Source: Diplonema japonicum | Lineage: Eukaryota > Euglenozoa > Diplonemea > Diplonemida > Diplonemidae | DNA: 64,000 nucleotides | Direction: 5' to 3' | Assembly (NCBI GenBank): GCA_964019335.1 | Contig: OZ025692.1 | Location: forward strand, 255,501 to 319,500 | In this document: piece by piece, positions 1 to 10,336 of the stretch | Layout: each line of letters opens with the position of its first letter | Position numbering within the stretch: position 1 is the stretch's first letter | The notes under the pieces: generated by a model | The model's input: only the letters and a program-made list of their open reading frames with translations | Databases searched by the model: none | Told to the model about the DNA's origin: nothing | Program-made: the position numbers and the translations under genes

Positions 1-317
1 AGCTCTGCTGTGGCGTGTGCTGTGCGCCGTAGGGTGCTGTTCTCTGTGTGCAAGGATTCTACTTTCTTGCTGAGTCTGCTTACTGTGTTCTCAAGTATCT
101 TGGTGTGAGCGTCTTCTTCAGACCCGTACAGGCGCTGGGTCGCCATAGCCTGTTCCCGTCTGCTTACTGCTACTATCGTTACCACTGCTGCAACCATGTT
201 CCCTACCATCTTCGCGTGCTTTCTTTGCCGCAGAGGTCGCCTCCTTTGAGGCTTTTGTGCCGGTTTCGACGTGGTTCCCTCGTCTTCTTCCGGTTCTTCT
301 GGTTCTTCATGCATCAT
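1..317 (-). CDS. N-terminal part of an unidentified coiled-coil protein (runs off the left edge)
   Basis: On the minus strand the frame is open from ATG at 317 to base 1, about 105 codons with no stop. The start is acidic (MMHEEPEEPEEDEG), followed by a basic Q/R-rich stretch, a short hydrophobic Val/Ala patch (NMVAAVVTIVAV) and a heptad-like segment ending LENTVSRLSKKVESLHTEN, which suggests a coiled coil. The segment has mixed composition, unlike the homopolymer DNA to its right, and the orientation matches all neighbours. The rest of the gene is outside the window. I do not recognise the family. An overlapping plus-strand frame looks like a shadow. Confidence 0.45.
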   Translation of the reverse strand, partial: MMHEEPEEPEEDEGTTSKPAQKPQRRRPLRQRKHAKMVGNMVAAVVTIVAVSRREQAMATQRLYGSEEDAHTKILENTVSRLSKKVESLHTENSTLRRTAHATAE

Positions 318-631
318 TTTCTTCACTCTTTTTCCTTTTTCTTTTTTTAAAATTGGACTTAGATTTTTAATTCAACAATGAAGAGGTGGGAGAAAGGGAA
401 GGGAGGGGGGGTGCCCGTTCTTATATATTCTTTTTTTTTTTTTTCCATTCGAAAAATCATAGTTTTTAATGGTTTTCCCTTTTCCTCTGTTGGAAAACAG
501 GAGGGAGAGAGAGGGTGTTGAGGGGAAAAGAGAGGTGTCAAACCCTCTGTGTCGAAAGACTTCCGACACTTAACCAGAATTCCTATTATTTCTTTTTTTC
601 CTTTTCTCCATTTCTTTTTTTGACACCTCCA

Positions 632-666
<35 letters not shown>

Positions 667-854
667 TTTTCGCCCTCTCAAGCCTTCTCAACAGAGGGCT
701 CATGACACCTTCCCTGATAAGGGGGAGGGGAGTGAAGGGGGAAAAAAAAAAATAATATTTCAGTGTGCAGGGCAGGTGGTGATGTGCGAAAGAAATATAT
801 CATATGGACACATAAAAAAAAAAAAAAAAAAGAAGAAAAAAAAAAACGCGGATA
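318..854. other. Intergenic homopolymer-rich DNA
   Basis: A/T-rich spacer with a T-run near 430-445, A-runs at about 634-662 and 813-846, and short purine-rich pieces. Open frames here are driven by poly-Lys or poly-Phe and are not credible genes. I see no RNA gene. Confidence 0.7.
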
Positions 855-1991
855 TTAATCGTCGTCGAAAGGATCGTTCACGGACCAAGGGTCATGCCCA
901 AGAATACCCGAGAGCTCCTTGTGCAGATCCATTTGAAAGCCCACCAAGTCAAAATCGTTGACATCATTACCAAAAGGGTCCTCGATCTCCGCACCGACGT
1001 TGTTAATACCAAATAGGAGAATGGCGATCACGGCACACACGGGGACGGTCAGCCATTCCATGTCAATGGCCTCATCTAACATAATGAAGGGAATGGTGAA
1101 CACCCACACCGTGAGGAAGATCTGCAGGGAGTGCGCGTAAGGGAAAGGCATGGGCGCACTAACAATCTTCATCATACCCTGCCACGCCGACAGGAGCTCT
1201 TCTACATGCTTGTTGACATCATCTACTGCAGTCGGCCATTTATATCTGACCAAAGAGTCCCCCCCACAAGGATGCACCACTGCAGCAACAAGCATTTTGT
1301 TCAGAAGTATCGGTGGTGCAACGTTCGCATTTTCCTTCATACTGTCGATTTCCCTTCTTGTCAGATAATGGGATAGTTCCCAGTGTCGTAGCTGTGCCAT
1401 GTAAGATTTTTCCGGGGCGGTTATTTCTTCTTCACCGCTTGATCGTTTTTGAACCATGTGTCGGGTGACCACCACCATCGCCATTACAATTCTGATGACT
1501 TTTTCAGTATGTTGCTGGACTGCTTGAGGAGGTCCTCTTATGTAAGTTGGGGTTTTAATCCCGATGCATCGGCATGCGAAGACCATTCTTCCTATCATGC
1601 CCCTGCCGTCCCACCACCTTTGGTATGACAAATTGGATCGAAAGACTAATAGAAACCCGATGGGAATAATGGTGAGCGTGTGTGGCTTATCGTGGAATAT
1701 GACCCACTTCCCCCCGTACAGGTGGGCTGCCGTTATGATCGAGGACACAGCCAGAACTGCAAGAACTGTACGCCAGGAGTTTTGGAAGAGTGTTCCCTTT
1801 ACTCGTAGAAGGACCTTCCACCCGTCTTCCCGGTAGGCAGCCATGTAGCGCTTCTCTGCGCTTATCTTCATCTGTTCCGCGGTGCCCCCTATGCATTTCT
1901 TGCAGGATCGCTTGTTCACCCCGCGTACCAGGACGCTGTCCGGTTCGCTCGAGAACGGGTGGGTAGCATAGGGGTTTCGTAAATCATGCAT
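855..1991 (-). CDS. Bestrophin-family anion channel
   Basis: Single-exon frame giving 378 residues from ATG at 1991. The family signature is clear: FLLVFRSNLSYQRWWDGR (about residues 113-130) follows two hydrophobic segments, and near the C-terminus VPVCAVIAILLFGINNVGAEIEDPFGNDVNDFDL gives the last membrane helix plus the conserved acidic IEDPFG cluster, which in bestrophins contributes to calcium sensing. Known members are pentameric chloride/bicarbonate channels; eukaryotic ones sit in the plasma membrane, endomembranes or thylakoids. An upstream in-frame ATG at 2048 would add a poly-Lys stretch encoded by an A-run, so the ATG directly after that run is preferred. Which compartment is used cannot be seen. 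Confidence 0.92.
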   Translation of the reverse strand: MHDLRNPYATHPFSSEPDSVLVRGVNKRSCKKCIGGTAEQMKISAEKRYMAAYREDGWKVLLRVKGTLFQNSWRTVLAVLAVSSIITAAHLYGGKWVIFHDKPHTLTIIPIGFLLVFRSNLSYQRWWDGRGMIGRMVFACRCIGIKTPTYIRGPPQAVQQHTEKVIRIVMAMVVVTRHMVQKRSSGEEEITAPEKSYMAQLRHWELSHYLTRREIDSMKENANVAPPILLNKMLVAAVVHPCGGDSLVRYKWPTAVDDVNKHVEELLSAWQGMMKIVSAPMPFPYAHSLQIFLTVWVFTIPFIMLDEAIDMEWLTVPVCAVIAILLFGINNVGAEIEDPFGNDVNDFDLVGFQMDLHKELSGILGHDPWSVNDPFDDD

Positions 1992-2048
1992 TTTTTTTTT
2001 TTTTTTTTTTTTAAACCCTTCCCCTTCTCCCTTTCCCCCCTGAGACAT

Positions 2049-2248
2049 GAAATGATTAAGTAAAAAAAAAAAGAAGAAGAGTAATGACCAGGTCGATCGC
2101 CGTGTTTCTGTCTGATCCCTTGGATCTGGTCAGATAAAAGCCCTATTGTGGTCTCGTCTCAGGTGTCGTCATCGGAGGAAGCAACTCGCCTGAGGGGAGG
2201 TGTTTTAACCCACCTTGGACTTGGGCCCGGAGGCCAAAAGTCTTGCTG

Positions 2249-2307
<59 letters not shown>

Positions 2308-2409
2308 GAAAGTACAACATTGACACGCGCTTTTTTTTTTCCTTTTTTTTTTCTTTCCCACCCCGCTGAAAACTTTTCTTCATGGGGGGGGGGGGTTCTT
2401 TTTCCCCAC
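2049..2409. other. Intergenic spacer with long A-run
   Basis: Contains a roughly 55-nt A-run (2250-2306), T-runs at 2331-2352 and a 10-nt G-run near 2385. No gene or RNA seen. Confidence 0.6.
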
Positions 2410-3288
2410 TCACCTCCGTACAAGGTGTCTGTCTTCACCTTGTACGTCTGGAACCGTTTGTGATATTTCAAGCGTGCTTTCTATGCTCCTTTTAAGAATC
2501 GGGAAAAGTGAGAATAAAACAACGTTTTCTGGTGTTACTCTGAGAAGTCTCGGAACGGTGCCTGCGTAGAACGCTGGGAGGCCACCTGCCCGGAATGTGG
2601 CTTGGATGGTGGTGAATAACGAGGGTGTTGTTGCTTGACCTTGCATCTTAGTCTTGATAGTGTCGAAGGGCTGCGTCCCGGCCACCGACCCGAATCCCGC
2701 CAGCACCCCGGCGGCACCATTGACAACAGATTCCCTCCACGAACCTGGTGAGGTAGCTGGGGCGGCTCTGACGAAAAACGATTGCAAAGGAAACCGAATA
2801 GCAGAGTTGAGCATGTTTTTTGTCGCCGTGGGAACTATTCCCTTGTACAAACCAGAAATACCGTGGTTCTTATATATATCGGTGAAGCAAGAACGGCCGT
2901 TTTTATAGCGATTTGGGTGTTTTATGAGGTTTGTCTTCACGGTCTCTTGAGGGATGATGACAAAGAGAGATGCTGCGAGGCCTCCTAAGAGGCCTCCGAT
3001 AAAGCTGCCTACCTTATGTGATGTGGCGTCGTGGACACCGAACCTGAAGCCGTGCTTGGGGACCCCACAGCAGACTACAACGCTCGCTCCTCGGTACATG
3101 CCCCGGACACCCTCGTTCCTTACTGTTTCACGGAGAACCCCGCTCATGGTTCCCTTTGTGCCTGCGTCTTGTAGCTGTAGCTGTGTCTTTGCAAACTCCG
3201 CTGGGTAGGACACCGTTGCCTCCACAGCCCCACCTATGCCACCCGCCATGCCCGATATCGCCCATTTTCTTTTCCCGTTTTCAGGCAT
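2410..3288 (-). CDS. Mitochondrial carrier (SLC25), tricarboxylate/citrate carrier type
   Basis: Uninterrupted 292-residue frame from ATG at 3288, the usual length for SLC25 carriers. The threefold carrier repeat is visible: signature loops YPAEFAKTQLQ, IPQETVKTNLI and QPFDTIKTKMQ, each ending the first helix of a repeat, and matching G-x-x-G-L-Y/F-x-G half-motifs (GVRGMYRG, GISGLYKG, GLPAFYAGTVPRL). The FPTEYVKTQLQL-like first loop and the GTVPRLLRV ending resemble the citrate (tricarboxylate) transport protein branch. Such carriers exchange citrate or isocitrate for malate across the inner mitochondrial membrane. Substrate assignment is inferred from motif resemblance only. Upstream codons run into T/A homopolymers, so this ATG is preferred. 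Confidence 0.9.
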   Translation of the reverse strand: MPENGKRKWAISGMAGGIGGAVEATVSYPAEFAKTQLQLQDAGTKGTMSGVLRETVRNEGVRGMYRGASVVVCCGVPKHGFRFGVHDATSHKVGSFIGGLLGGLAASLFVIIPQETVKTNLIKHPNRYKNGRSCFTDIYKNHGISGLYKGIVPTATKNMLNSAIRFPLQSFFVRAAPATSPGSWRESVVNGAAGVLAGFGSVAGTQPFDTIKTKMQGQATTPSLFTTIQATFRAGGLPAFYAGTVPRLLRVTPENVVLFSLFPILKRSIESTLEISQTVPDVQGEDRHLVRR

Positions 3289-3342
3289 TTCCTCTGCCTC
3301 TTCCTGGGAGGTGGGGAATTTTTTTTTTTTTTTTTGAACGAT

Positions 3343-3385
<43 letters not shown>

Positions 3386-3714
3386 AGAAGTGAAGAACGA
3401 AAAAAAAAAAAAAAAAAATATGAGTTAAAGGAGGCCGGTGTTGGGCACAAGAACTGTCTACTTGATTACAGGGGGCGCGCCGCGGCTGAGTTGTAGCTTC
3501 TTCTGCGTTCCGCGTCGTGTCCTTAATGCGTGCGGTGTACAGCTCAACCCCAGCCGGTACGTCCCGGGTAACCAAGATTCTGTGCTCGTGTAGTTTGCTG
3601 CCTGTTCGTGTTCTTCCACTCGGGCGCTACCGGTGATGACCGACGAGGAGGTCAACAGCGAACAACACATCTGATGGTTTTCTTATATTTTCATGTTATC
3701 CTCACCACCTGGAA

Positions 3715-3746
<32 letters not shown>

Positions 3747-5540
3747 AAGGGACAAAAAAATGGTTCCTCCCCCTCCCGGGTTTTTTTTTTCTCTTTTTTT
3801 TTTCTTCTTTCGTGTTCTTTTAACCCAGACTGGCACTAGCACTAAGGCTATCTATGGTGGAAAAGATTTTTTTTTTTCAAAATACTGAGGGAAAAAAAGG
3901 TGGAATTTTTTAAAGGATCTTCTCCTTCTGTTTTTTTTTTTTCTTTCTTTCTTTCTCTTTTCTTTTTCTTTTTGACGGGCTGGAAGGGTGGTGGGGGGGG
4001 GTGTTTTTTTGTTATTGGTTTTGCCTTCTTTCTCCTCCTTTTTTTTTTTCCTTCTTTTCTTTTTTTTTTTCTTCATAACAAATTACTTCGAAGTTTTATT
4101 GCAGCCGATAAAAAAAAACGAACAAAAATTGAGCAACTTCGATAGTTTCACACAAACGAAAAAAAAAAAAGAAAAGAAAGCAAAAAAAATAAGGGGAGAG
4201 AAAAAAAAGAGGATAATGAGAGGCAGGAGCTGACATTGAAAAGGGACAAAGTCACGTGTTGAGAAGGAAAAGTTTTTTTTGTCCCTTTTTTTTTTTCAAG
4301 AAAGGAAAGCCTCTGGTAAGGTTTTCGATGATTATTTTTTTTTTTTTTATGGACCCCACAACCTTGTGGGCTCTTTTTTTTTTTTTTTTTTTTTTTTTCC
4401 CAGGTGAGGAGGGGGGGGTGTGCCCATTTTGGAATTACGTTCGACAGGTAAAATTAACGCCCGGAATTTAATTTCTTTCAGAAACCAGCAGATCAGACTT
4501 AGTAGAACGTGATGGCCCTCTTCAAGAACAGTCCGGAGGGCCAGTCAAGCCCCTTTCAACCGTACAGTCGAATATAAAATGGAGAGATCCTTCGAGGCCG
4601 AAACACTTTTCTTTCCCTTGCCTTCTTTTTCTTCTTTTTTTTTTTTCCTTCAAGCACTACTTACAACTACATCCAAAGAAAAGAAGAGGGAAAAAAAAAA
4701 ATCTCGTCTCGAAAAAAAAAAAAATAAAATAAAAATAAAAAAAAGGGGGTGTGCCTCTCTTAAACAAAAGGCGAGACTTCTACTTCGGGCACTACTGGGA
4801 AGGAATAATAAAAAAAAAAAAAAATTGTTTGTGCAAGCCGTTTTCACCTACAGTGGGGATAAACGGGCAAGCTGCCTCTACTCCTCAATAACAATTATTT
4901 TCAAAACTTGTTTACTCAGCAGAAGAAAAAAAAAACGAATAAAAAAAAAAACGGAAGAAAGAAGTTCTTTTTTTTTTTTTTGTACTCTGCAGAAACCTCT
5001 CTGCGGGTTGGGGAAAGAGAAAGATTAGAGCAACGTAACTTTGCGGAAGAGGGGGGTGGGAAAAGAGTCGTTTTTCATTTTTTTTTTTTTTTTTTTTTTG
5101 TATGTCACTTACAGCAGAACTACCTAAAAGGAGTGCACAGCCGATTAATGGTGAGAAGGGGGGGGGAGAAAAATACCCTATGGTAAAACACCAAGAGCAA
5201 TTTTATTATTATGATGAGGCAGCTAAGCTGCAACAACTCTTACGGACTACAGACTATTTTCATGTTATCCCCACCACCATAGTGGTAAATAATAAATGGG
5301 AGGGTTGAAAAAAAAAATGAAAATGCTTTTTTTTTTCCTTTTTTTTTTTTTTTTTTTTTTTTTAAATACCGAAAACCCAACTCAAAAAGGGCGAAAGATA
5401 TAATGTCGCAGAAAAAAAGAATTTGTTTCATTCACTTCGGCTAAAGGAAGAGGGAGTGCACAGAGTAATTTACCCTCCTTCCCCCCCCCCTTTTTTTGTC
5501 GTTTACAACTCGCATTAAAAAAGGAAGAAGAAAAACCCTA
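3289..5540. other. Low-complexity intergenic region with a few non-repetitive islands
   Basis: Mostly A- and T-runs. Three islands of mixed sequence stand out. At 3430-3690, open minus-strand frames (for example a 70-codon frame starting at 3670) could be an exon or UTR I cannot place. At about 4440-4590 there is a 21-codon plus-strand frame. At 5100-5310 a plus-strand frame contains VKHQEQFYYYDEAAKLQQLL. The motif TTTTCATGTTATCC-CACCACC occurs near 3690 and again near 5258. None is strong enough to call a gene. Confidence 0.5.
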
Positions 5541-7861
5541 TCAGGCCACGCACAACAGCAACAGAGAAACTAAAGTCAAAACCAGAGAAGGACCAACGAA
5601 ACCTGCATCCCCGGAAAGAGAAGTGACGGAAGGGCATTGGTTAGCAGTGTGGTAGTTAAGCGGAACACCGGCAAGGGAAAGAGTCCCGCAGGCCTATTTT
5701 TTTTTTTTTTTTTTTTTTTCTTCCCTTCTTTCTCCCATTTACTTTTAAAACATACCTCTCCAGTATAAAGACAGGCACTGCTGTATTGGCCAATCTTGCA
5801 CCATTGGCAGCTTGGAACGCACGATGCCTCATCCTTGTTTTGCAAGCAATCGGCCAACTGAGAAATCATTCTCGCACTGCACATCGTGGGGGCAGCAGTG
5901 GTAAGGGGAGCGGATGTCACAACCGGTTCAGGCGTTGCAGGGGCCGCAGTGGTCCCTGGTGCGAGAGTCTCGGGGACCTGCGTCTTCGCGACTCTAAAGG
6001 AGTTTTTTTTTTCTTTTCTTTTTTCTTTTTTCAATATAACATACCCGCCACGTCCACTGCACACCACGTTGTACGGCCAGCAAGTGATGCTGCCCTTGTA
6101 ACCCGAGGCGGTGACTGTCCCACCTGCTGTCGGGCAAGCTACCTTTTGGCTCGCACCGCTCGTCTTTTTTTTTTTTTTTTTTTTTTTTTTGTTGTTCAAA
6201 ATACAAACCTGGAACACCTCGACCGTGTAAGTACTGGCCGCCTCGTTGCACGACACCTTGAAGCACCTTGCTTCGTTGGACGAGACGTGGGACAGCCTGT
6301 TCGCAACCAAGTTGTCCGTCATGAAGCACCGCGACACCTGGCCGTAGGTGGAGCCGTAGTTTTCGGGGATACTTGTGACGCAGCTTGTCGTCCACTTGCA
6401 GTTCGCCCCAGAGCTGCAAGCGCCAGGAGTGGTCCTTTGCGCGCAGTCGGTCGGCAGGTCGGCACACGACCCGAAATGAGGGTAGCTTTCCGAAGTCGTG
6501 ACTGAGATGGGGCAGTAGTCGTACGCCGAGTTGCTACCACCCAGCGTCGGGTTTGCAGGGAAGTGCTGGTACTGCGTTTCCAGGCTGTCGTAATTCTGGA
6601 CGGAGCAGTAGGACATGGCTTCAAGCGTGACAGAGCACCTGCTGGGAAGGCACGGTCCGCGCGAGGGACCTCCACCCCCCGACGCGCACAGCAGGCTAAC
6701 TGACGGTGTCAGTGTGCTCCCCCTGTTGTCCACCCAGCAGTACTCCTCCCACGACCTGTCTGCCTCGCATGCCTTCGTGTTTCCAGGCGCCCCAAAGGTG
6801 CACCCCTTGTTCTTCCCCCACCACAGGTCGTCTGCCTCGCTGTACACCACGTCGTACACCCCTGTGTCCTTGAACAGGGCTAGAGTGATCTTGCTGATAG
6901 GCATGCTCACACCGTTTGAAAGCACACCCGTCATCGCCTCGTCACCAAGGGTGCGCTCCTCCCAGTGCGACCCCGCGGTGCCGGAACCACCTTGTTGCTC
7001 AATTGCAGCGCCTGTCAGCGAGGTGCAACCGTAGTGTTCGCGGACCTGGGCACGGACCTCAGGTGAGGTGATCTCACCGTTGGCGCCGAGGGGAGAGGTC
7101 CCACCGAACCACTTGCTGGGGTTCTTAAAAGAACTGCTGTCAAAACCCAGAACGTGGAAGATCTCGTGGATGGTGACCACTACATTCTTGCGGTGCTCGA
7201 GGGTATCGGTGGAGACGGGGGTGTTGAAATGCTCGGGGTTGAAGTTGACCAGCCCGGCGACTGGACGGTCATTCGACGTAGACGTGAAGCACCCCAAGGC
7301 CCACGCCACAGTACCACTGTTCGACACAGGCACGGCAGAGACGTAGATCAGGATGTCAGTGTTCGGGACAAGCTGCGTCTGGTGCACGTTGGGGATTTCC
7401 ACCCCGTTCATGTCACTCCTACCAGGACCACAGGACCCCGACCCGAGAGCAAAGGCATTCAAGCGCTCCACTTTGAATGCTTTTTGGATCCAACTCACGG
7501 CCTCGCTTAGCACGACTTTGAGGTAAGCGATAGCAGCTGCGTTCAGAACATGTGCTGAGGTGCAGGTTGTCATGCCTTGCCCGAAGGTAGGTATGGGCTG
7601 GCCTACCGCAGTGCACCAGCAGTTCTTGTTCCCAACACCATTCTCCCGGCATTTGTAGAGGCTTGCGTCGAATGCGGTTGTCATACGCAAGCTTTCGAAA
7701 TTGCTTTGAAGGGTTTGGCCGTGCCTCCCTGCGTTTACCTCGTTTATCGTAGAAAGGTTTAACTTTTTCATTTCCGGTTTCTCCAGTGCGTCGTGCATGC
7801 ATTTGTGCTCATGTCCTGACACGAAAGCCATTGCCACACACATACTTGCTAGCCGGAGCAT
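5541..7861 (-). CDS. Leishmanolysin-like (M8/GP63) metallopeptidase, probably GPI-anchored
   Basis: Spliced model: exons 7861-6209, 6142-6045, 5993-5756 and 5693-5541, giving 713 residues in one frame. An N-terminal signal peptide (MLRLASMCVAMAFVSG) leads into an M8 domain with the zinc motif HEIFH (residues 232-236) and the distant third ligand in GSHWEERTLGDEAM (about H299). A Cys-rich region and a Thr/Pro/Ala-rich linker follow. After the third intron the true C-terminus is a hydrophobic tail (PSLVLTLVSLLLLCVA) typical of a GPI-attachment signal. The introns are 66, 51 and 62 nt, start GTTTGT, GTATGT and GTATGT, and carry coding-strand A-tracts; the first two are multiples of three without stops, so unspliced reading gives false poly-Lys inserts. 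GP63-type enzymes are secreted or surface proteases. Activity is inferred from the intact ligands. Confidence 0.93.
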
Positions 7862-8175
7862 GGTAGGGGGTGGTTTCTCCTTGTAAGAATTTTTTTGTGT
7901 ACTTAGCGAGAACAGTGAGCAAGCAGGGGGGAAAAGAAAAAAATAAAATGGGGTGAGAAAAGAATGTTTTTGTCGTCTTTTATTTATTTATTTTTCTTCT
8001 AAACGCCCGGAGCCTATCCACGGTACCCCCCCCTCCCTAAGTTACAGGTACCAAAATCAAATGAGAACACTTCATTATGCATACAACAGGAGGGGGTGTT
8101 TCGATTGGGCTAAAAAGAGCAGTGTTGAACTCTAGTCTGGAAACTTTTTTGCGGTTGTGGGATGAAAAAAAGCAA
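7862..8175. other. Spacer upstream of the leishmanolysin gene
   Basis: Mixed AT-rich sequence with short homopolymers. It must hold the leishmanolysin 5' UTR and promoter, but no recognisable element is visible. Confidence 0.4.
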
Positions 8176-8440
8176 TTACGAGTTTTTTTCTTCCAGCTGG
8201 GGTAGCATGCAAGGATAAGGGGTTTTGCAATAGGGTGCAGCAGTTGTTTTTTTTTCGTGTTTTCGTGTTAGCCGCCCATCAAAGGAGATAACACTGTCGT
8301 CAACAGACAACCACTTGCCAGGGATCTGCACAGTCCTGCACCGGTTGACAATGATGTCAAGAAACCTACACATGAGGTCTTACTGGTCAAGGCCAAATTT
8401 TGAACCTTCTGGATGGAAACGACCGTTAACTAAAACAGAA
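8176..8440 (-). pseudogene. Possible piggyBac-like transposase relic
   Basis: Minus-strand reading gives a 65-codon frame with CRFLDIIVNRCRTVQIPGKW followed by LSVDDSVISFDGRLTRKH. This resembles the start of the DDE domain of piggyBac-type transposases, where an Asp-Glu/Asp pair precedes a short hydrophobic run and a GR. The similar-looking frame continues upstream (VNGRFHPEGSKFGLDQ) through one in-frame TAG near 8385, and downstream it ends after about 25 unrelated codons. No inverted repeats or full-length transposase are present, so this would be a decayed fragment. The assignment rests on short motif resemblance only. Confidence 0.35.
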
Positions 8441-9432
8441 CTTTTAACACACAAAAATATAGTTCCAAAGACAAAATAAACCGCGCAACAATGCCATATT
8501 TGAAGTCCAAGGGGCCGTGTTAAAAAAAAAAATTCTTTTTTTGAAATAAAGACAAAAAACCGTCCGCTTGGGGCGTTTAGGGGTTATTTTTTCTCTTTTT
8601 TTTTTTCTATAATATTTTTCTTCAAATGGGGTGTGTAAATCTTTTTTTTTTTTTTTTACTATTATTATTCTTAAGACATTCTTTTCATCTTTTTCCCCCC
8701 CCCTTTTTTTTCAATGTAAAACTGGAGAACTGGAGAGGAGAAGGAGAAAGAAAGAATGGGGGGGGGGGGGAGAAAGAAAAGAAAGTAGTTACTGGTTCCC
8801 AATGAGGCAATCACGAGTAAGAGAATAGTATATATCTAGAGTTCTGGAGTTCGGAGCAGTAATCTTTTTAAGCAAAAAAACGACAACAAGAATATGTTGG
8901 AAGACTTCAGCGGGGTTTTAAACAAGGTAAGGGGGGGGGGGGGGGGGGGGGGCACCATCAAATAGGCACGGTACTAACTTCGGTATTACACATAACATCC
9001 TTGCAGGTTAGAAACAGGCAGAAGTTTTCTTCTTTTTTTTTTTAAAGAGGAAATTTGGGAGGGCGAACCCCCCCCCCCCCCCCCCCCCCCCTACGAAATT
9101 TCTACTCTCTGAACTCCACTCCCGCATTTTTTTTTTTTTGTTAAGAGGAACGCAGCAAATGACAATAAACATGTCAGTATATACACAAGAAAAAAAAAAG
9201 AAAAAAAAGCGATGTCACATTCAAACCCCACTCGAGAGCCGCAGGCCCCTAGAAGAAGGGGAAGGGGGGGGGGGGGGGGGTATAGTCAGTAATAGGTAGC
9301 TCTCAGTTTCGGTCAAATCTCGCAGCTCCTCCAGGGTGCTGACCTCATCAGGCGAGAAAAGGGAGGGGCAAGGGACAAGCAGTGAGGGCACAACTAAGGC
9401 AAGGCATGAAAAAAAAAAAAAAAAAAAAAAAA
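8441..9432. other. Intergenic region with very long G and C runs
   Basis: Holds a poly-G run of about 22 nt (near 8931-8952) and a poly-C run of about 22 nt (near 9069-9091), about 120 bp apart, plus several 8-16-nt T, A and G runs. No gene is supported. Confidence 0.6.
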
Positions 9433-10107
9433 TTATTCTTCACTATAAAACATAACTGAAAGAAGCAGCCCCCCTAGAAAGACAGTGGTGAAGCACAAGG
9501 CCGACATAAAACTGCTATCTTGGTGGCTCCTGCTTTTCGGAGTGGCGAGAGTGTCAGAGAGAGAAGATGAGTCCTCGGTCCCACTAGCACCAGCAGGGGT
9601 AAAGTACTTTTCGTCAACAGTAGTTTCCGACAGGGTGTTGAGGCCTTCTTGGTGGTGAACGGCAAGGGGTGCAGCAGCATGACGTTTCAGAACCACCCAC
9701 TGCCCATCCCTCAGTTCCACTTCTTGATACGTGATTATGCTCTGCTCACTGTGTCTCGTCACACTGCTGCTGCTGGAAGGAACACTTTCTGAAGAGCACG
9801 ACAAGGAAGGAGTCACGGAAGGCTGCCTTCTCCGTGGCTCAGGGGACTCACTGCACGCATACATACTTTTCGTTGTCTCCCACCCCTCCCCCTTCCTTTT
9901 TTCTTTTCTTTTTTGTAAATGGGTAAAAACGGGAAGCATGAAGCATGAGCCCCTTGGGGGCGAAAGGGGGGAGGTGCCAAGTGGGATGCGGACAGGTCCG
10001 TCCTCCAGCTCCCGGCGCTCCTCGCCCAAGAAGTTCGCCCACTGTGGCACCGACCGAAGGGTGCGGCAGTGGGGCTGGGAGTGGAGGAAGAGGCCCACCA
10101 GGGGCAT
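9433..10107 (-). CDS. Predicted tail-anchored membrane protein, family unknown
   Basis: Open frame of 224 codons from ATG at 10107. The middle is Ser/Thr/Pro-rich, then a short folded-looking segment (ITYQEVELRDGQWVVLKRHAA), then one C-terminal hydrophobic helix (FMSALCFTTVFLGGLLLSVMFY) followed only by SEE. That topology is typical of a tail-anchored protein with its bulk in the cytosol. The stretch HLQKRKEKRKGEGWETTKS near residues 68-88 comes from a purine tract and may be a retained intron, with possible donor GTTTTT after codon CCC near 9930, so the N-terminal half is less certain. No family recognised. Confidence 0.6.
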   Translation of the reverse strand: MPLVGLFLHSQPHCRTLRSVPQWANFLGEERRELEDGPVRIPLGTSPLSPPRGSCFMLPVFTHLQKRKEKRKGEGWETTKSMYACSESPEPRRRQPSVTPSLSCSSESVPSSSSSVTRHSEQSIITYQEVELRDGQWVVLKRHAAAPLAVHHQEGLNTLSETTVDEKYFTPAGASGTEDSSSLSDTLATPKSRSHQDSSFMSALCFTTVFLGGLLLSVMFYSEE

Positions 10108-10336
10108 CCCCGAAGGGGGGGATGAAGAGGGCGTGGGAGGAGGCGGGACTGGAGGGGGTCCCCAACCAGTTGCTGGTAAATAGTTACCAGCCTAATGTGG
10201 ATCGCAGAGCACACCGACGACCGTGTGCTGGGGGGGATCGTGCCGATCCTCTCATTCGGACCACCGACGAAAATGTGTTTTGAAATTCAGAAAAAAAAAA
10301 AAAAAAAAGAAAAAAAAAGAAAAAAAGAAAAATTCC

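Noticed and set aside
3700..4240. Several poly-Lys and poly-Phe ORFs on both strands
   Set aside because: Produced by A- and T-runs; no normal amino-acid composition, start context or neighbours.
8894..9045. Plus-strand mini-exon ATGTTGGAAGACTTCAGC... followed by GTAAGG and a downstream TTGCAG
   Set aside because: Good splice-like signals, but the downstream frame soon runs into homopolymers and there is no protein-like continuation.
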